Assembly: GCA_942492825.1 (NCBI GenBank)
Contig: OW818635.1
Coordinates: 186,001 to 250,000, forward strand
DNA length: 64,000 nt
Reading direction: 5' to 3'
Source of the DNA: GWE2-51-13 sp942492825
GTDB taxonomy: Bacteria > Bacillota_I > Bacilli_A > Erysipelotrichales > Erysipelotrichaceae
Shown: positions 24,834 to 34,658 of the stretch, piece by piece
How positions within the stretch are numbered: position 1 is the first letter of the stretch
Layout of the letters: every line of letters starts with the position of its first letter
Translations under genes and position numbers: made by a program
The notes under the pieces: model-generated
Seen by the model: only the letters and a program-made list of their open reading frames with translations
Told to the model about the DNA's origin: nothing
The model's database searches: none

Positions 24834-25553
24834 CTAAACAAACACGCTATTTTTCGTATCCGACCGCGATGCATCAAAGCGAAATCCATAACGGTCAAAG
24901 GTACGCAACTCCTCGATCGTTTCGACTTTCGATTCAACCATGAAATTCAAAAGTTGACCCCGCATCCGTTTGACTTCGTAACTCGGTGGTTTTGAGACAG
25001 CGATTCCTTTTTTGACGAGAAACGAGATCGTGTGGATGTTTTCAACGTGTCGATCCAAGAGTGATGAATACTCGCTTGACGCCAAATCGATAATCAGATC
25101 TTCCGATCGAAACTCTTTTTGAATCGTTGCTTTCCAAAGTTGAGTCAAACTCAAAATAAAGTTACGCATCGTAAAGTCGAGTCGGTAGGGCGATACTTCG
25201 GTCAAGGGAGTCAAGATCCCATGATAGGCGCAAAGAATGCGTAAATGGTCTTCCAGATAGTCGAACTCCGCTGACGTAAACGTCGAAAGAGCGAGTTGTT
25301 CATACGCTACCCCACGAAAAAGTTCGATCGCGTGGCAAGACGCTTGATGGGTATGAATCATCGTATAAGTTTCATCCAACAACTTACCTTGAATACGCAT
25401 TGAGAAAGACAACTCTTCCTTGTTCATTTGACGCAGTTGCGAAGCGATCTTCCGTGTGATCTTAGGGTATCGTAGCGGTGTGACATCCCTGAACTGTAAA
25501 TTTAGTTGGTGGATTACAGATTGGGTTTTGCTTGGGGAGAAGATTATTTTCAT
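24834..25553 (-). CDS. yaaA: YaaA-family (DUF328) peroxide-stress protein
   Basis: This 239-residue protein starts MKIIFSPSKTQ, the diagnostic YaaA opening. It has FRGVAYEQL near residue 78, LEDHLRILCAYHGILTPLTEVSPYRLDF mid-protein and DLASSEYSSLL near 165. In E. coli YaaA lowers free iron under peroxide stress and binds DNA; the mechanism in Gram-positives is not settled. The start at 25553 fits the family; an upstream extension to 25604 is not supported. AAAGG lies nearby as ribosome binding site. Confidence 0.9.
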   Translation of the reverse strand: MKIIFSPSKTQSVIHQLNLQFRDVTPLRYPKITRKIASQLRQMNKEELSFSMRIQGKLLDETYTMIHTHQASCHAIELFRGVAYEQLALSTFTSAEFDYLEDHLRILCAYHGILTPLTEVSPYRLDFTMRNFILSLTQLWKATIQKEFRSEDLIIDLASSEYSSLLDRHVENIHTISFLVKKGIAVSKPPSYEVKRMRGQLLNFMVESKVETIEELRTFDRYGFRFDASRSDTKNSVFV

Positions 25554-25671
25554 AACGATTACCTTTAACTCCACTATTAAACCATGCTTTGAAATCGAAA
25601 TCAAATCACAAAGGGACTTGTACTTGAAGCGTATCGTGGTAAACTAAATGAAAATTACGAGGTGATATCGC

Positions 25672-26148
25672 ATGATTGAATTACGTCAAGCCTATGATCA
25701 ACTCGAAACGGTCAAAGAACTTTTTCGGGAATACGCCGTTCAAATTCAAGTCGATTTATGCTTTCAGAATTTCGAAGAAGAACTCGCTTCTCTGCCTGGA
25801 AAATATGCCTTACCGAAGGGTCGGATCGTTGTCGCCTATGTTGATGGCATCGCGGCGGGTTGTGTCGCGCTTCGACCTTTTGACAACCATACGTGCGAAA
25901 TGAAGCGACTCTACGTGAAAGAATCGTTTCGCAACATGAAACTTGGAAAAGCGTTGGCTCAACATATCATCGCGGAAGCCAAAACGATCGGATACGATAC
26001 TATGGTCCTGGATACGTTACGAACCATGGAGAGCGCGTTGGGTCTTTATAAAAGCTTGGGGTTTGTTGAAATCGAGCAATATTATGACAATCCGCTCGAC
26101 GAGGTCGTGTACTTGAGATTGAATCTAAAAGACAGGAAATTCGATTGA
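25672..26148 (+). CDS. GNAT-family N-acetyltransferase
   Basis: This 158-residue protein is a single GNAT domain. Motif A is visible as CEMKRLYVKESFRNMKLGKALAQHII (residues 80-105), including the acetyl-CoA pyrophosphate loop in R-N-M-K-L-G-K form, and LYKSLGFVEI supplies motif B near 128. GAGGTG before ATG supports the start. The target is unknown. It is alone between yaaA and serC. Confidence 0.9.
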   Translation: MIELRQAYDQLETVKELFREYAVQIQVDLCFQNFEEELASLPGKYALPKGRIVVAYVDGIAAGCVALRPFDNHTCEMKRLYVKESFRNMKLGKALAQHIIAEAKTIGYDTMVLDTLRTMESALGLYKSLGFVEIEQYYDNPLDEVVYLRLNLKDRKFD

Positions 26149-26212
26149 TCGGATGGTAAATCGAGTTGCGACAGCAATAAAACAAAAGATTCACAAGAAC
26201 TGAAACTTCTCA

Positions 26213-26241
26213 TTGACGAACATGCTTTTGCTTGGTAAAGT
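26213..26241 (+). promoter_or_regulatory. Promoter of serC-serA
   Basis: TTGACG (26213-26218) and TAAAGT (26236-26241) are 17 bases apart, leaving a leader of about 50 bases before serC. Confidence 0.65.
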
Positions 26242-26299
26242 ATTCCCATATTACGTAGCAAGAAATACTATCATGCGCGATACGCGGGAGGAAAGAACG

Positions 26300-27388
26300 A
26301 TGACACGAGTCTATAATTTCAGCGCAGGTCCTTCAACCTTGCCTTTGCCTGTACTCCAACAGGCGGCGGAAGAAATGCTGGATACACAAGGATCCGGCAT
26401 GTCCGTCATGGAGATGAGTCATCGATCTCCCAGCTACGAAAAAATCCATAATCAAGCGATTGCAGACTTACGGGATCTATTGAATATTCCCGAGAATTAT
26501 AAGGTACTATTTCTGCAAGGCGGCGGGACCTTACAATTTTCAATGGTTCCGTTGAACTTGTTGCGCAACTCGAAAAAAGCGGACTATATCGATACCGGGG
26601 AATGGTCAAAGAAGGCGATCGCGGAAGCTAAGAAATTCGGAGATATCCATGTCGTCGCCAGTTCGGCCGATGCGGGATATGCCCGATTGCCTGATTTTGA
26701 CGTCTCTATGATCCGCAAAGATGCGGATTATGTCTATTGCGTCAGCAACAATACGATTTACGGGACACGTTTTGCGACGTTCCCGGATTTTGGTACGGGG
26801 GATGTCGTTTGCGACATGAGCTCTGATATCCTGTCACGTCCGATCGACGTAAGCCGCTTCGGGGTGATCTTCGCCGGCGCGCAGAAGAACATGGGGATCG
26901 CAGGTCTGACGGTCGTCATCATTCGGGAAGATTTGATCGGTCATGCGGATCCGAAACTTCCGGTGATGCTGGATTACGCCACAATGACGAAAGATAATTC
27001 GCTCTATAACACACCGCCGACCTTCGCAATCTATATGGCTGGGTTAGTTTTTCAGTGGATCAAGAAATTGGGTGGGATCGATGCGATGCATGCGCTTAAC
27101 CAAGCGAAGGCACAACTGTTGTATCAAGCGATCGACCAAAGCGCTTTGTTTTATGGAACCGCTCGGAAAGAGGATCGATCGTTGATGAATGTGACCTTTA
27201 AGACCAATGATCCGGAAATCGATAGCGCTTTTATCGCTTTCGCGAAAACTAAAGGCATCGTCAATATCAAAGGATACCGCACGGTCGGCGGGATGCGTGC
27301 CAGCATCTATAACGCGATGCCGCTCGATGGGGTACAAGCCTTGGTCGATGCGATGTATGAATTTGAGTTACAACACAAGAAAGTGTGA
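26300..27388 (+). CDS. serC: Phosphoserine aminotransferase
   Basis: This 362-residue PLP enzyme converts 3-phosphohydroxypyruvate and glutamate to phosphoserine. It opens YNFSAGPSTLPLPVL, has MEMSHRS near 38-44 and the PLP lysine in AGAQKNMGIAG near 196. The conserved C-terminal MRASIYNAMP is present. GGGAGGAAAG gives a strong site for ATG 26300. serA follows by four bases. serB is not adjacent, so a phosphatase elsewhere must finish serine synthesis. Confidence 0.96.
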   Translation: MTRVYNFSAGPSTLPLPVLQQAAEEMLDTQGSGMSVMEMSHRSPSYEKIHNQAIADLRDLLNIPENYKVLFLQGGGTLQFSMVPLNLLRNSKKADYIDTGEWSKKAIAEAKKFGDIHVVASSADAGYARLPDFDVSMIRKDADYVYCVSNNTIYGTRFATFPDFGTGDVVCDMSSDILSRPIDVSRFGVIFAGAQKNMGIAGLTVVIIREDLIGHADPKLPVMLDYATMTKDNSLYNTPPTFAIYMAGLVFQWIKKLGGIDAMHALNQAKAQLLYQAIDQSALFYGTARKEDRSLMNVTFKTNDPEIDSAFIAFAKTKGIVNIKGYRTVGGMRASIYNAMPLDGVQALVDAMYEFELQHKKV

Positions 27389-27392
27389 ACTT

Positions 27393-28550
27393 ATGTACAA
27401 AATAAAAACGTTGAATGAAATCGCCGCGGAAGGGTTACAACTCTTAACTCCGCGCTACAGTATCGATACCGGGGAGACGGTCGACGGGATTTTGGTACGC
27501 AGCGCAAATATGTTGACGATGGAATTCGATCCACGGTTAAAAGCGATTGCCCGCGCCGGCGTCGGCGTCAATAACATTCCCTTGGAAGCATGTGCCGAAA
27601 AAGGAGTCGTCGTCTTCAATACTCCGGGAGCGAATGCGAACGGGGTCAAAGAAGCCGTGATCGCCGGATTGATGTTGGCATCGCGCGACATCGTCGGGGC
27701 GATCGATTGGGCGAAAACGCTGATTGAAGAAGAAGATGTCGTAAAGAAAGTGGAAGCCGGAAAAGCGCAGTTCACCGGTCCTGAAATCAAAGGGAAAACT
27801 TTGGGTGTCATCGGTTTAGGCGCGGTCGGAGTCTTGGTAGCGAATGCGGCCAATGCCTTGGGGATGACCGTTCTCGGCTATGATCCCTACATTTCCGTCG
27901 CTTCTGCCTGGGGTCTGTCGCGTAACGTGAAACGCGCCTCTTCCTATGACGAACTCTATACCCAATGTGATTATCTGACCCTACACATCCCGCTGTTGGA
28001 TGTAACGCGTGGATTGATCAACGCAGATAGCATCGCGAAAATGAAAGACGAGATTCGTATCCTCAATTTCGCTCGTGCCGAACTCGTGGATGATTTCGCG
28101 ATGACACATGCCTTGAAAGACGGAAGAGTCGCAAAGTATGTTACCGACTTTCCCAACGCCATGACCCTTCAGATGAAAAACTGTATATCAATTCCGCATT
28201 TAGGCGCATCGACGCCCGAATCCGAAATCAACTGCGCTATTATGGCCGTCCATCAAATGATGGATTATCTGGAAAACGGAAATATCAAAAACGCCGTCAA
28301 TTATCCAGATTGCGAAGTCGGCCTTTGTCGGAGCGATGCGCGTATCACCATCAACCACAAGAATATCCCCAACATGGTCAGTCAGATCACATCGGTCATG
28401 GGCCAAAACCACATCAATATCGATACAATGCAGAATATGTCGAAAAAGGCGTGGGCATATACGGTGTTGGATGTCGAAGGGGAAATCACTCCGGAAATCA
28501 TCGCATCGCTCGAAGCCATCGAAGGCGTCGTACGCGTCCGAATCCTCTAA
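27393..28550 (+). CDS. serA: D-3-phosphoglycerate dehydrogenase (short form with ACT)
   Basis: This 385-residue enzyme oxidises 3-phosphoglycerate to phosphohydroxypyruvate, the first step of serine synthesis. The NAD motif GVIGLGAVGVLVANAA lies near 138-153, and RAGVGVNNIP is typical. The catalytic His of IPHLGASTPESE is visible. A compact ACT domain (about 318-385) gives feedback control by serine. It lacks the intervening domain of long SerA forms. It forms an operon with serC in the order serC-serA. Confidence 0.94.
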   Translation: MYKIKTLNEIAAEGLQLLTPRYSIDTGETVDGILVRSANMLTMEFDPRLKAIARAGVGVNNIPLEACAEKGVVVFNTPGANANGVKEAVIAGLMLASRDIVGAIDWAKTLIEEEDVVKKVEAGKAQFTGPEIKGKTLGVIGLGAVGVLVANAANALGMTVLGYDPYISVASAWGLSRNVKRASSYDELYTQCDYLTLHIPLLDVTRGLINADSIAKMKDEIRILNFARAELVDDFAMTHALKDGRVAKYVTDFPNAMTLQMKNCISIPHLGASTPESEINCAIMAVHQMMDYLENGNIKNAVNYPDCEVGLCRSDARITINHKNIPNMVSQITSVMGQNHINIDTMQNMSKKAWAYTVLDVEGEITPEIIASLEAIEGVVRVRIL

Positions 28551-28553
28551 GTA

Positions 28554-28575
28554 AAATCCCGCGCAAGCGGGATTT
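28554..28575 (+). terminator. Terminator of serC-serA
   Basis: AAATCCCGC (28554-28562), loop GCAA and GCGGGATTT (28567-28575) form a 9-bp stem. T-rich sequence follows. It reaches the 3' end of the minus-strand neighbour. Confidence 0.85.
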
Positions 28576-28963
28576 AGTTTGTTTTTGGCTTAAGTATCCA
28601 CATCAAGAGAAACAAGATCATAGAAAGTATAAAACCTGCCATAGCGATATCGAAATACCAATCTAGATATACGGAGGAAGAACCGGCAATCTCGATGATT
28701 CCGCGCAGCGCCATTCCGACGACTAACACCGCGACGCTGGTGTTGAGCGTATTGACAAATACGCGATAGAGTCGGCGGCGGCGTACGCCGGGAATTTGGA
28801 AAAGCAGGAAGTAGAATACGGCTCCGATCAGCAAAACCAAGTACATGTTCGCCATGAAGTCGGATGTGACCCCATGGGAGAACAGGGAATAGACGAAGTT
28901 GAAAATCCAAGCCAATACACTTAATAATAGATAGGTATAAGTGGTTCGAGTCGGTTTTCGCAT
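28574..28963 (-). CDS. Four-segment membrane protein of the envelope cluster
   Basis: This 129-residue protein has four membrane segments (about residues 8-27, 37-56, 72-92 and 103-125) and a basic loop (GVRRRRLYRV) after the second. No family is recognised. It is the last gene of a three-gene minus-strand unit behind the GT2-GtrA and NAGPA genes, with one base between it and the NAGPA stop. It may be a polymer-export or lipid-handling accessory, which is inference from context only. Confidence 0.6.
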   Translation of the reverse strand: MRKPTRTTYTYLLLSVLAWIFNFVYSLFSHGVTSDFMANMYLVLLIGAVFYFLLFQIPGVRRRRLYRVFVNTLNTSVAVLVVGMALRGIIEIAGSSSVYLDWYFDIAMAGFILSMILFLLMWILKPKTN

Positions 28964-28964
28964 C

Positions 28965-29900
28965 TTAGTTCCCCACGATATAGACGATATCGCTCACCCC
29001 GCGTTCACCGAAGGAACTGCCGTCGGTTGTCGGGCGATTGATGACTTTCCCATTGTAGAACATCGTCGAAGATCCGCCACCGTCCAAATTATACGCATGG
29101 ATCGCGCCATGGTCGGCCATCACTTGCGCAAGTTCGGGAAGAGTCATTCCCTCGCTGGATCCCGTACGTCCGTCAACGACCACGAAGATGTAATGGAGCG
29201 GTCCGACTTGGCCGATCGCAACGCGCGGATTGGCCTTCGCGGCTACCCAGTATTGGGTGGTGGTATCGTTGGAAACTTCTCCGTTTGAAACCAAGATCGG
29301 GCCAAACGAGAAACTCTGCGTTATGCCTTGTTCAATCAACGTCGTTCCGGCTGTTTCGCCTTCCACGACATATTTGAAATCGCCATTCTTATCGATCATC
29401 AAGGTCGTATTATAGTAGGGGTCGCTACGTGGTTTATCGCGGTAGAGGACACCGTTACGTATGATTAAACCTTTGTCGCGGAATCCGTAGAAGTCTCCGT
29501 TGATCGCCAAGATCGCATTGTTGTTTTTAGCGATCGTTGAAGTATATTGAACGATATTGCGTCCGAAGGTGTTCTTCGCGAATGCAGTCTTTAAATAGGC
29601 TGGATTGCTGAGCTGAATATCCGCCACATAATAGGTCGCCCCGTATTTCTCATGCGTACTGATTTTGATGGATTTGTAGATGACGGTTTGCGACTCGGTA
29701 TAAGAATCAGCATTCACATCGATCGTCTTATCGATCTCACTACCGTCCGGAGTCGTTTCGCAAACCGGATTTTTTATCGGGTCGACTTCGACCAAGGCCT
29801 GTGGAATCAAAAAGGCGTCCAAGAGGACGTAGGCTGAGGTTGCCACAAGTATCAATGCCATAAGCTTCGCCCAGAGATAGGGGAATCGTTTCTGTTTCAT
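28965..29900 (-). CDS. NAGPA-type phosphodiester glycosidase family protein
   Basis: This 311-residue protein has an N-terminal membrane anchor (residues 13-31) and an extracytoplasmic NAGPA/DUF2233 domain (about 100-311). Key segments are AINGDFYGFRDKGLIIRNG, NPRVAIGQ and AYNLDGGGSSTMFYNGKVIN near the C-terminus. The mammalian relative removes GlcNAc from a phosphodiester; bacterial relatives include teichoic-acid and polysaccharide-linked enzymes. The neighbouring glycosyltransferase makes cell-envelope glycan remodelling likely. It is cotranscribed with GT2-GtrA, with one base between genes. Confidence 0.88.
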   Translation of the reverse strand: MKQKRFPYLWAKLMALILVATSAYVLLDAFLIPQALVEVDPIKNPVCETTPDGSEIDKTIDVNADSYTESQTVIYKSIKISTHEKYGATYYVADIQLSNPAYLKTAFAKNTFGRNIVQYTSTIAKNNNAILAINGDFYGFRDKGLIIRNGVLYRDKPRSDPYYNTTLMIDKNGDFKYVVEGETAGTTLIEQGITQSFSFGPILVSNGEVSNDTTTQYWVAAKANPRVAIGQVGPLHYIFVVVDGRTGSSEGMTLPELAQVMADHGAIHAYNLDGGGSSTMFYNGKVINRPTTDGSSFGERGVSDIVYIVGN

Positions 29901-29901
29901 T

Positions 29902-30942
29902 TTAATCCTCCTGTTTGAAAATCAAACGGCGTTGGATCTGGTAACTTAGTAAGAATAACATCAGGTCCACCCCGATTTTAACGGCCGGCGCGTTGAATGT
30001 AAAGGTTAGGGCGAAGAATTTCACCAGATAAGCGCTTGCCAACATCTGAAAACCGGCGAGCAGGTAATATTTGACGACTTGTGATTTCCAACCGGCCTTG
30101 CTTCTAAACACGAGTTTTTTGTTCATGGCGAAGTTGAAGTTCATCGAAATCAGTCGAGCGACGACCGTCGCGACCAAGATCGGTTCAGAGAGCTTCGAAA
30201 AGAAATAAAGTCCGATCGTGAATAAACTCCAATCAAGCAGTGCCGAGGCGATCGACGAAAACGCGAATGCGAAAATCTGTTTGTAGATTCGGATCGAGTC
30301 GGAGAGCGGATCGAAATGCGAAGAAGCGTTATTGTCGAGATAGACGGTTTCGATCGTCACTTCTTGAATCGTGATTTTGTATCGCTTACAATAAAGCAAC
30401 ATGTTCATTTCATATTCATAACGTTCACCGGGCACATTGATGAACTTTTCCATCGATTTTGTAGAGAATGCCCGTAAACCGGTCTGGGTATCCGTGAGTT
30501 TTTGTCCGATCAACAAGGAAGTGATGAATCGTGTGATCTTGTTTCCAAGCATGCTTTTCAGTGGAACATGTCCCAAATCAAAATCCCTTGAACCCAGAAT
30601 CAAACAATCGGGGTTGGATTGTAGGACATCGATGATTCTCAGAATATCATAAGGAGTGTGCTGCCCATCCGCGTCGACCGTGATGCAACCATCGATATCG
30701 GAATGGGATAGACAATATTCCATACCGGTTTTTAGAGCACGTCCTTTGCCACGGTTGATGTCATGGTTTAGAACGGTTACCCGATCCATAGTTGAAAGTA
30801 TGTCGAAAATTGAATGGCAGGATTCATCGCTTCCATCATTAATCACGAGGATCGGATAAGCGCATTGCATAAGCAAAGTCTCCACGACGGAGATCAGTTT
30901 TTGATCGGGTTGATAGGCGGGGATAAGGATTGCGATGTTCAT
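29902..30942 (-). CDS. GT2 glycosyltransferase fused to GtrA domain
   Basis: This 346-residue protein joins a GT-A fold family 2 glycosyltransferase (residues 1-220) to a GtrA-like four-segment membrane domain (about 225-340). ILIPAYQP opens the fold, VNDGSD is near 36, and the metal DxD is in ITVDADGQH (Asp90, Asp92). This fits DPM1/GtrB-type enzymes that load a sugar onto undecaprenyl phosphate, with the GtrA part flipping or anchoring the product. A TATAAT and AAGGAAA precede the ATG. It heads the minus-strand unit and diverges from the CotH operon. Confidence 0.9.
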   Translation of the reverse strand: MNIAILIPAYQPDQKLISVVETLLMQCAYPILVINDGSDESCHSIFDILSTMDRVTVLNHDINRGKGRALKTGMEYCLSHSDIDGCITVDADGQHTPYDILRIIDVLQSNPDCLILGSRDFDLGHVPLKSMLGNKITRFITSLLIGQKLTDTQTGLRAFSTKSMEKFINVPGERYEYEMNMLLYCKRYKITIQEVTIETVYLDNNASSHFDPLSDSIRIYKQIFAFAFSSIASALLDWSLFTIGLYFFSKLSEPILVATVVARLISMNFNFAMNKKLVFRSKAGWKSQVVKYYLLAGFQMLASAYLVKFFALTFTFNAPAVKIGVDLMLFLLSYQIQRRLIFKQED

Positions 30943-31080
30943 AGGGGGTTTCCTTAAATTTAATTATAACGCTAAATTTCCTCAATTATTAACAAATTCC
31001 AGGCAATTCGATTCGAACATTCGGAATCAACTTCTATTTCCGGACTTAATTGTGCTAAAATTACTCAAGGAAGTGTTCAA

Positions 31081-33969
31081 ATGAAAATCAATTTTGGTAA
31101 GATCCCCGTTAAACACCGGCTCGTTCTCCTACTGATCACATTCGTGATCGCTTTTGCGTTGATCGTCGGAACCTTGGCCGAAAAGAGCATCGCGTTGAAT
31201 CCGGATGAAGGCGAATTGGGTGAAGGACCGGTAAGCGTAAACGGACTTGTGATCAATGAAATCATGATCGATAACGAAAGCGCCTTCGCATCACCGAAAG
31301 GCGGACTTTTCGACTGGGTCGAACTCTATAACGGAAGTAACCATTCGATCAACCTTCGTAACTTCGGACTAAGCGATACGTTGGATGAGACCAAATGGAT
31401 TTTTCCGGATGTTAAAATCGAATCCAAATCGTATCTAGTGGTTTACTTGACAGGGAAGAATCAGTCCGGACTCTATGCCAACTTTAGTTTGACTGCCGAA
31501 GGTGGGGAAACCTTGGTCCTACGTAATCCAAGTGGGAATGTCATCGAATCCTATGTATTACCTGAAAGCATGGAGAACCGCTCGATCGGACGAGATGCAT
31601 CCAATAAATGGGTCACATATCGCCAAATCACTCCGGGCTATGAAAATAGTACGTCGGGATATCAAGCGTTTTTGACCGAACGAATTAAGACGGAGAGTCC
31701 GTTGCGGATTACGGAGTTTTTGGCACGCAATGCGGGGAATGTCCTTCTCTCACCGCAAGGATTAAGCGGTTATATCGAAATTACCAATGATTCCAATCAA
31801 GCGATTGATCTAAAAGATTATGCCTTAGGTGATACCTTGGAAACGCCCTATCGTTGGCATTTCCCGGACATCTCGCTAAAAGCGGGAGGATCGATCGTTG
31901 TCTATACGACGGGAAAAGAAGAGGTCGAAGGATATCTTGCTACGAATTTCAGGTTAAACGAAGGCGAAGGAACCGTGTTGTTAAGCGACAAGGAAGGGAA
32001 AATCTTGTCGCAAGTCGATTATCGAAACATTGTGAATGGATTTGCAGTTTCGATGCGGGACGGCAAACAGATGCATGATCCGTTTTTAAGCCCGGGATAT
32101 TCGAATGATCCGGACGGCATAACTAAATACAACGCATCGCTTGATGTGCCGAAAGGATTGATCATCAGCGAAGCGATGAACGAGAATACGAAGTATCTTG
32201 CCCAAAACGGTGCCCAACATTACGATTGGATCGAACTTCAAAACCGCAGTAACAAACCGATTCTTTTAAGCGAATATTCATTAACGACCAGCACCAATAC
32301 GCCGGATCGTTATGTCTTACCGAATATCACGTTACAACCGGGTGATTTCTACGTCGTGATGGCTTCGGGGGATGTCAACTTAAGCAATAGCTCCTACAAA
32401 CATACGGATTTCAAGCTATCGGAAGTGGAATCGCTTTATCTCTATCATCAAGGAAATTTGGCCGATAGCGTATTCCTTGCGAAGATACCGATCAACTATA
32501 GTTATGCCCGCAATGAAAACGGGGGATTTACTTATAGCGCGTCGCCCACGCCGCGATCCGCGAATGTCAACGGTTTGACGATGGTCAGTGCATTACCGGA
32601 AAGCAATGTGGCGGCTGGCGTATACAATCAGACAGAAACTTTATCGGTCACGCTCACGACTTCGGGAACGACTTATTATACCTTGGACGGAAGTGAACCG
32701 AATCGACAATCCAAGATCTATAATGGTCCGATAACCATCCAGAAAACTTCCGTAATACGGGCAAAAACGATCGAAGACAAAAAGATTCCGAGCCGTGTTG
32801 CGACCTTCAGTTACATCGTCAATGAGAACCATACGTTACCGGTCGTTTCCGTCGCAATGGACCAAGATGATTTCGGTAAATTGAGCCGGAATCCGTGGCA
32901 AGTCGGGTTGGAATATCCTTCGAACGTGGAGTTGTTCGAGGAAGGGAAGGGATTTTCACTTGAGTGCGGGTTTCAACTTTTCGGCGGATCGACCCGCGGT
33001 TTAGATAAGAAATCATTCGAACTCAATTTTCGCAGTGAATATGGAACCGGTTTGTTGCACTACCAAGTCTTTGAGAAACGGGATTTTTCCGTTTTTAATA
33101 AATTAGTAATTAGATCGGGATCACAAGATTACAATACGGCATATCTAAGAGATATCTTTGCGTCGGAAATGATGGAAGATTCCGAAACCGTCGAAGTGCA
33201 AGCCTACAAATCGATCATCCTTTACATCAACGGTAAGTATTGGGGTGTCTACGATATCCGCGAAAAAGTCGACGAATACTTCGTTTCGACCCATTACAAT
33301 GTCCCCAAAGAGACCGCCAACATCGTACGTGCCGATTCCGTCGCATCCGCCGGATCCGGCGCCGGGATTTCACAGATCATCCGCTATGCGAATAGTCATG
33401 ATATGAGTTTGGATTCGAATTACCGTTACGTGACCGATCGATTAAATATCGATAGCTATATCGATTTCTGGGTTGCGGAGACCTATTCCACAAACAATGA
33501 TATCATCAACACACGTTATATGAATTCGACCGTCTATGATGACGGGAAGTGGCATATGATCTTTTATGATTTGGACTATGGATTCTATTTCGTCAACCGC
33601 GACTATTTTAAATTTATGGTCAATCCGGAAGGAATGTCCGATTTCAAAGTCAGTACCGTGTTGATGCGTAATCTGATGAAGAACGCGGATTTCCGTGATA
33701 CGTTCTTGACACGGTTGAGTCTCGGATTAAGCGGTACGTGGAAAGAGGAGAATGTTCTAAACAAATTAAACGCGATTTATGAGACCTTAAAACCCGAGAT
33801 GGAACGTGATACTCGACGTTGGGGATTTACGATGAGTGAATGGAACAGCGAAGTGGAGCGCCTGCGAACCTTTGTCCGCAATCGTCAAGACGCGCTTTTG
33901 CGTCAAGCACGATCGTTCTTTGCCTTGGATAACGAAACCTTCAACGCATATTTCGGTACGCTGACATGA
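31081..33969 (+). CDS. Surface CotH-like kinase with lamin-tail and CHB_HEX domains
   Basis: This 962-residue protein has an N-terminal membrane anchor (residues 14-33), then three lamin-tail domains (about 52-165, 205-330 and 355-480), each with the VINEIM/DWVELYN-type opening. A CHB_HEX-type beta domain follows (about 495-580, TTYYTLDGSEPN), then a CotH kinase domain (about 585-940). CotH residues are visible: GGSTRGLDKKSFELNF (nucleotide-binding Lys), YLRDIF, YINGKYWGVYDIREKVDE, and FYDLDYGF (metal-binding Asp pair near 829-831). CotH proteins are atypical protein kinases, here displayed outside the cell. ATP supply outside is unexplained. It overlaps the VTC gene by four bases. Confidence 0.88.
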   Translation: MKINFGKIPVKHRLVLLLITFVIAFALIVGTLAEKSIALNPDEGELGEGPVSVNGLVINEIMIDNESAFASPKGGLFDWVELYNGSNHSINLRNFGLSDTLDETKWIFPDVKIESKSYLVVYLTGKNQSGLYANFSLTAEGGETLVLRNPSGNVIESYVLPESMENRSIGRDASNKWVTYRQITPGYENSTSGYQAFLTERIKTESPLRITEFLARNAGNVLLSPQGLSGYIEITNDSNQAIDLKDYALGDTLETPYRWHFPDISLKAGGSIVVYTTGKEEVEGYLATNFRLNEGEGTVLLSDKEGKILSQVDYRNIVNGFAVSMRDGKQMHDPFLSPGYSNDPDGITKYNASLDVPKGLIISEAMNENTKYLAQNGAQHYDWIELQNRSNKPILLSEYSLTTSTNTPDRYVLPNITLQPGDFYVVMASGDVNLSNSSYKHTDFKLSEVESLYLYHQGNLADSVFLAKIPINYSYARNENGGFTYSASPTPRSANVNGLTMVSALPESNVAAGVYNQTETLSVTLTTSGTTYYTLDGSEPNRQSKIYNGPITIQKTSVIRAKTIEDKKIPSRVATFSYIVNENHTLPVVSVAMDQDDFGKLSRNPWQVGLEYPSNVELFEEGKGFSLECGFQLFGGSTRGLDKKSFELNFRSEYGTGLLHYQVFEKRDFSVFNKLVIRSGSQDYNTAYLRDIFASEMMEDSETVEVQAYKSIILYINGKYWGVYDIREKVDEYFVSTHYNVPKETANIVRADSVASAGSGAGISQIIRYANSHDMSLDSNYRYVTDRLNIDSYIDFWVAETYSTNNDIINTRYMNSTVYDDGKWHMIFYDLDYGFYFVNRDYFKFMVNPEGMSDFKVSTVLMRNLMKNADFRDTFLTRLSLGLSGTWKEENVLNKLNAIYETLKPEMERDTRRWGFTMSEWNSEVERLRTFVRNRQDALLRQARSFFALDNETFNAYFGTLT

Positions 33970-34646
33970 ACGGATTGCGCCATGAGTTAAAATTCACCTT
34001 GCATAAAGATGCCGCCACAATTCTGAAACAACGGCTTTCATTGCTTCTACCATTTGACAATAACGCCAATCAGAATGGGGAATATTATGTGAGAAGTCTC
34101 TATTTCGATACGATTGATGCGGATGCCTACATTGAGAAAATGGATGGCGTACAGACACGCCGCAAATATCGGATCCGCTTCTATAATCAAAATTTGGATT
34201 TCATCCGACTTGAGTGTAAAGAGAAATTCGATTCCATGACGCAAAAGCGGCAAGCGCGGATTTCACTGCCTTATGCCCAGAAAATCATTACGAATCAAAT
34301 CGAGGCGTTGGATGTCGAAGGTGGACAAGTTCTTCAAGAATTCCTGTTGGATTTGAAGACCCGACATCTTGTTCCTTCGGTCATCGTCGATTACCGTCGC
34401 ACCGCGTTTGTCCATGAAAGTTTAGATGTCCGCATCACCTTCGATGAGCACATCCACTCCCGACACTTCGATACCGATCTCTTCGAATCTTCGTTTTCCG
34501 GGATCAAAGTCCATGAAGACAGCGAATCGGTCATCGAAATCAAGTTCGACGAGATCTTACCGTATCCGGTGTGGGCGGTCCTGAATTCCGTCCCGCTCTC
34601 ACGTCAAGCCATTTCCAAATTCGCGCTTTGCCGCGGTATGCAATAA
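33966..34646 (+). CDS. VTC-domain polyphosphate polymerase-like protein
   Basis: This 226-residue soluble protein is a single VTC domain (PF09359), the tunnel-fold catalytic unit that makes polyphosphate from ATP in yeast Vtc4. Tunnel-lining basic residues appear in order: His6/Glu7/Lys9, Arg43 in YYVRSLYFDT, RRKYRIRFY (Arg65-Arg71), LECKEKF (Glu83, Lys85, Lys87) and QKRQ (Lys94, Arg95). EIKFDEILP supplies the late acidic/basic pair. It overlaps the CotH gene by an ATGA junction and is followed by a membrane DUF4956 gene 12 bases later. Cytoplasmic location is likely since no signal is present. Confidence 0.88.
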   Translation: MNGLRHELKFTLHKDAATILKQRLSLLLPFDNNANQNGEYYVRSLYFDTIDADAYIEKMDGVQTRRKYRIRFYNQNLDFIRLECKEKFDSMTQKRQARISLPYAQKIITNQIEALDVEGGQVLQEFLLDLKTRHLVPSVIVDYRRTAFVHESLDVRITFDEHIHSRHFDTDLFESSFSGIKVHEDSESVIEIKFDEILPYPVWAVLNSVPLSRQAISKFALCRGMQ

Positions 34647-34658
34647 AGGAGAATCAAC

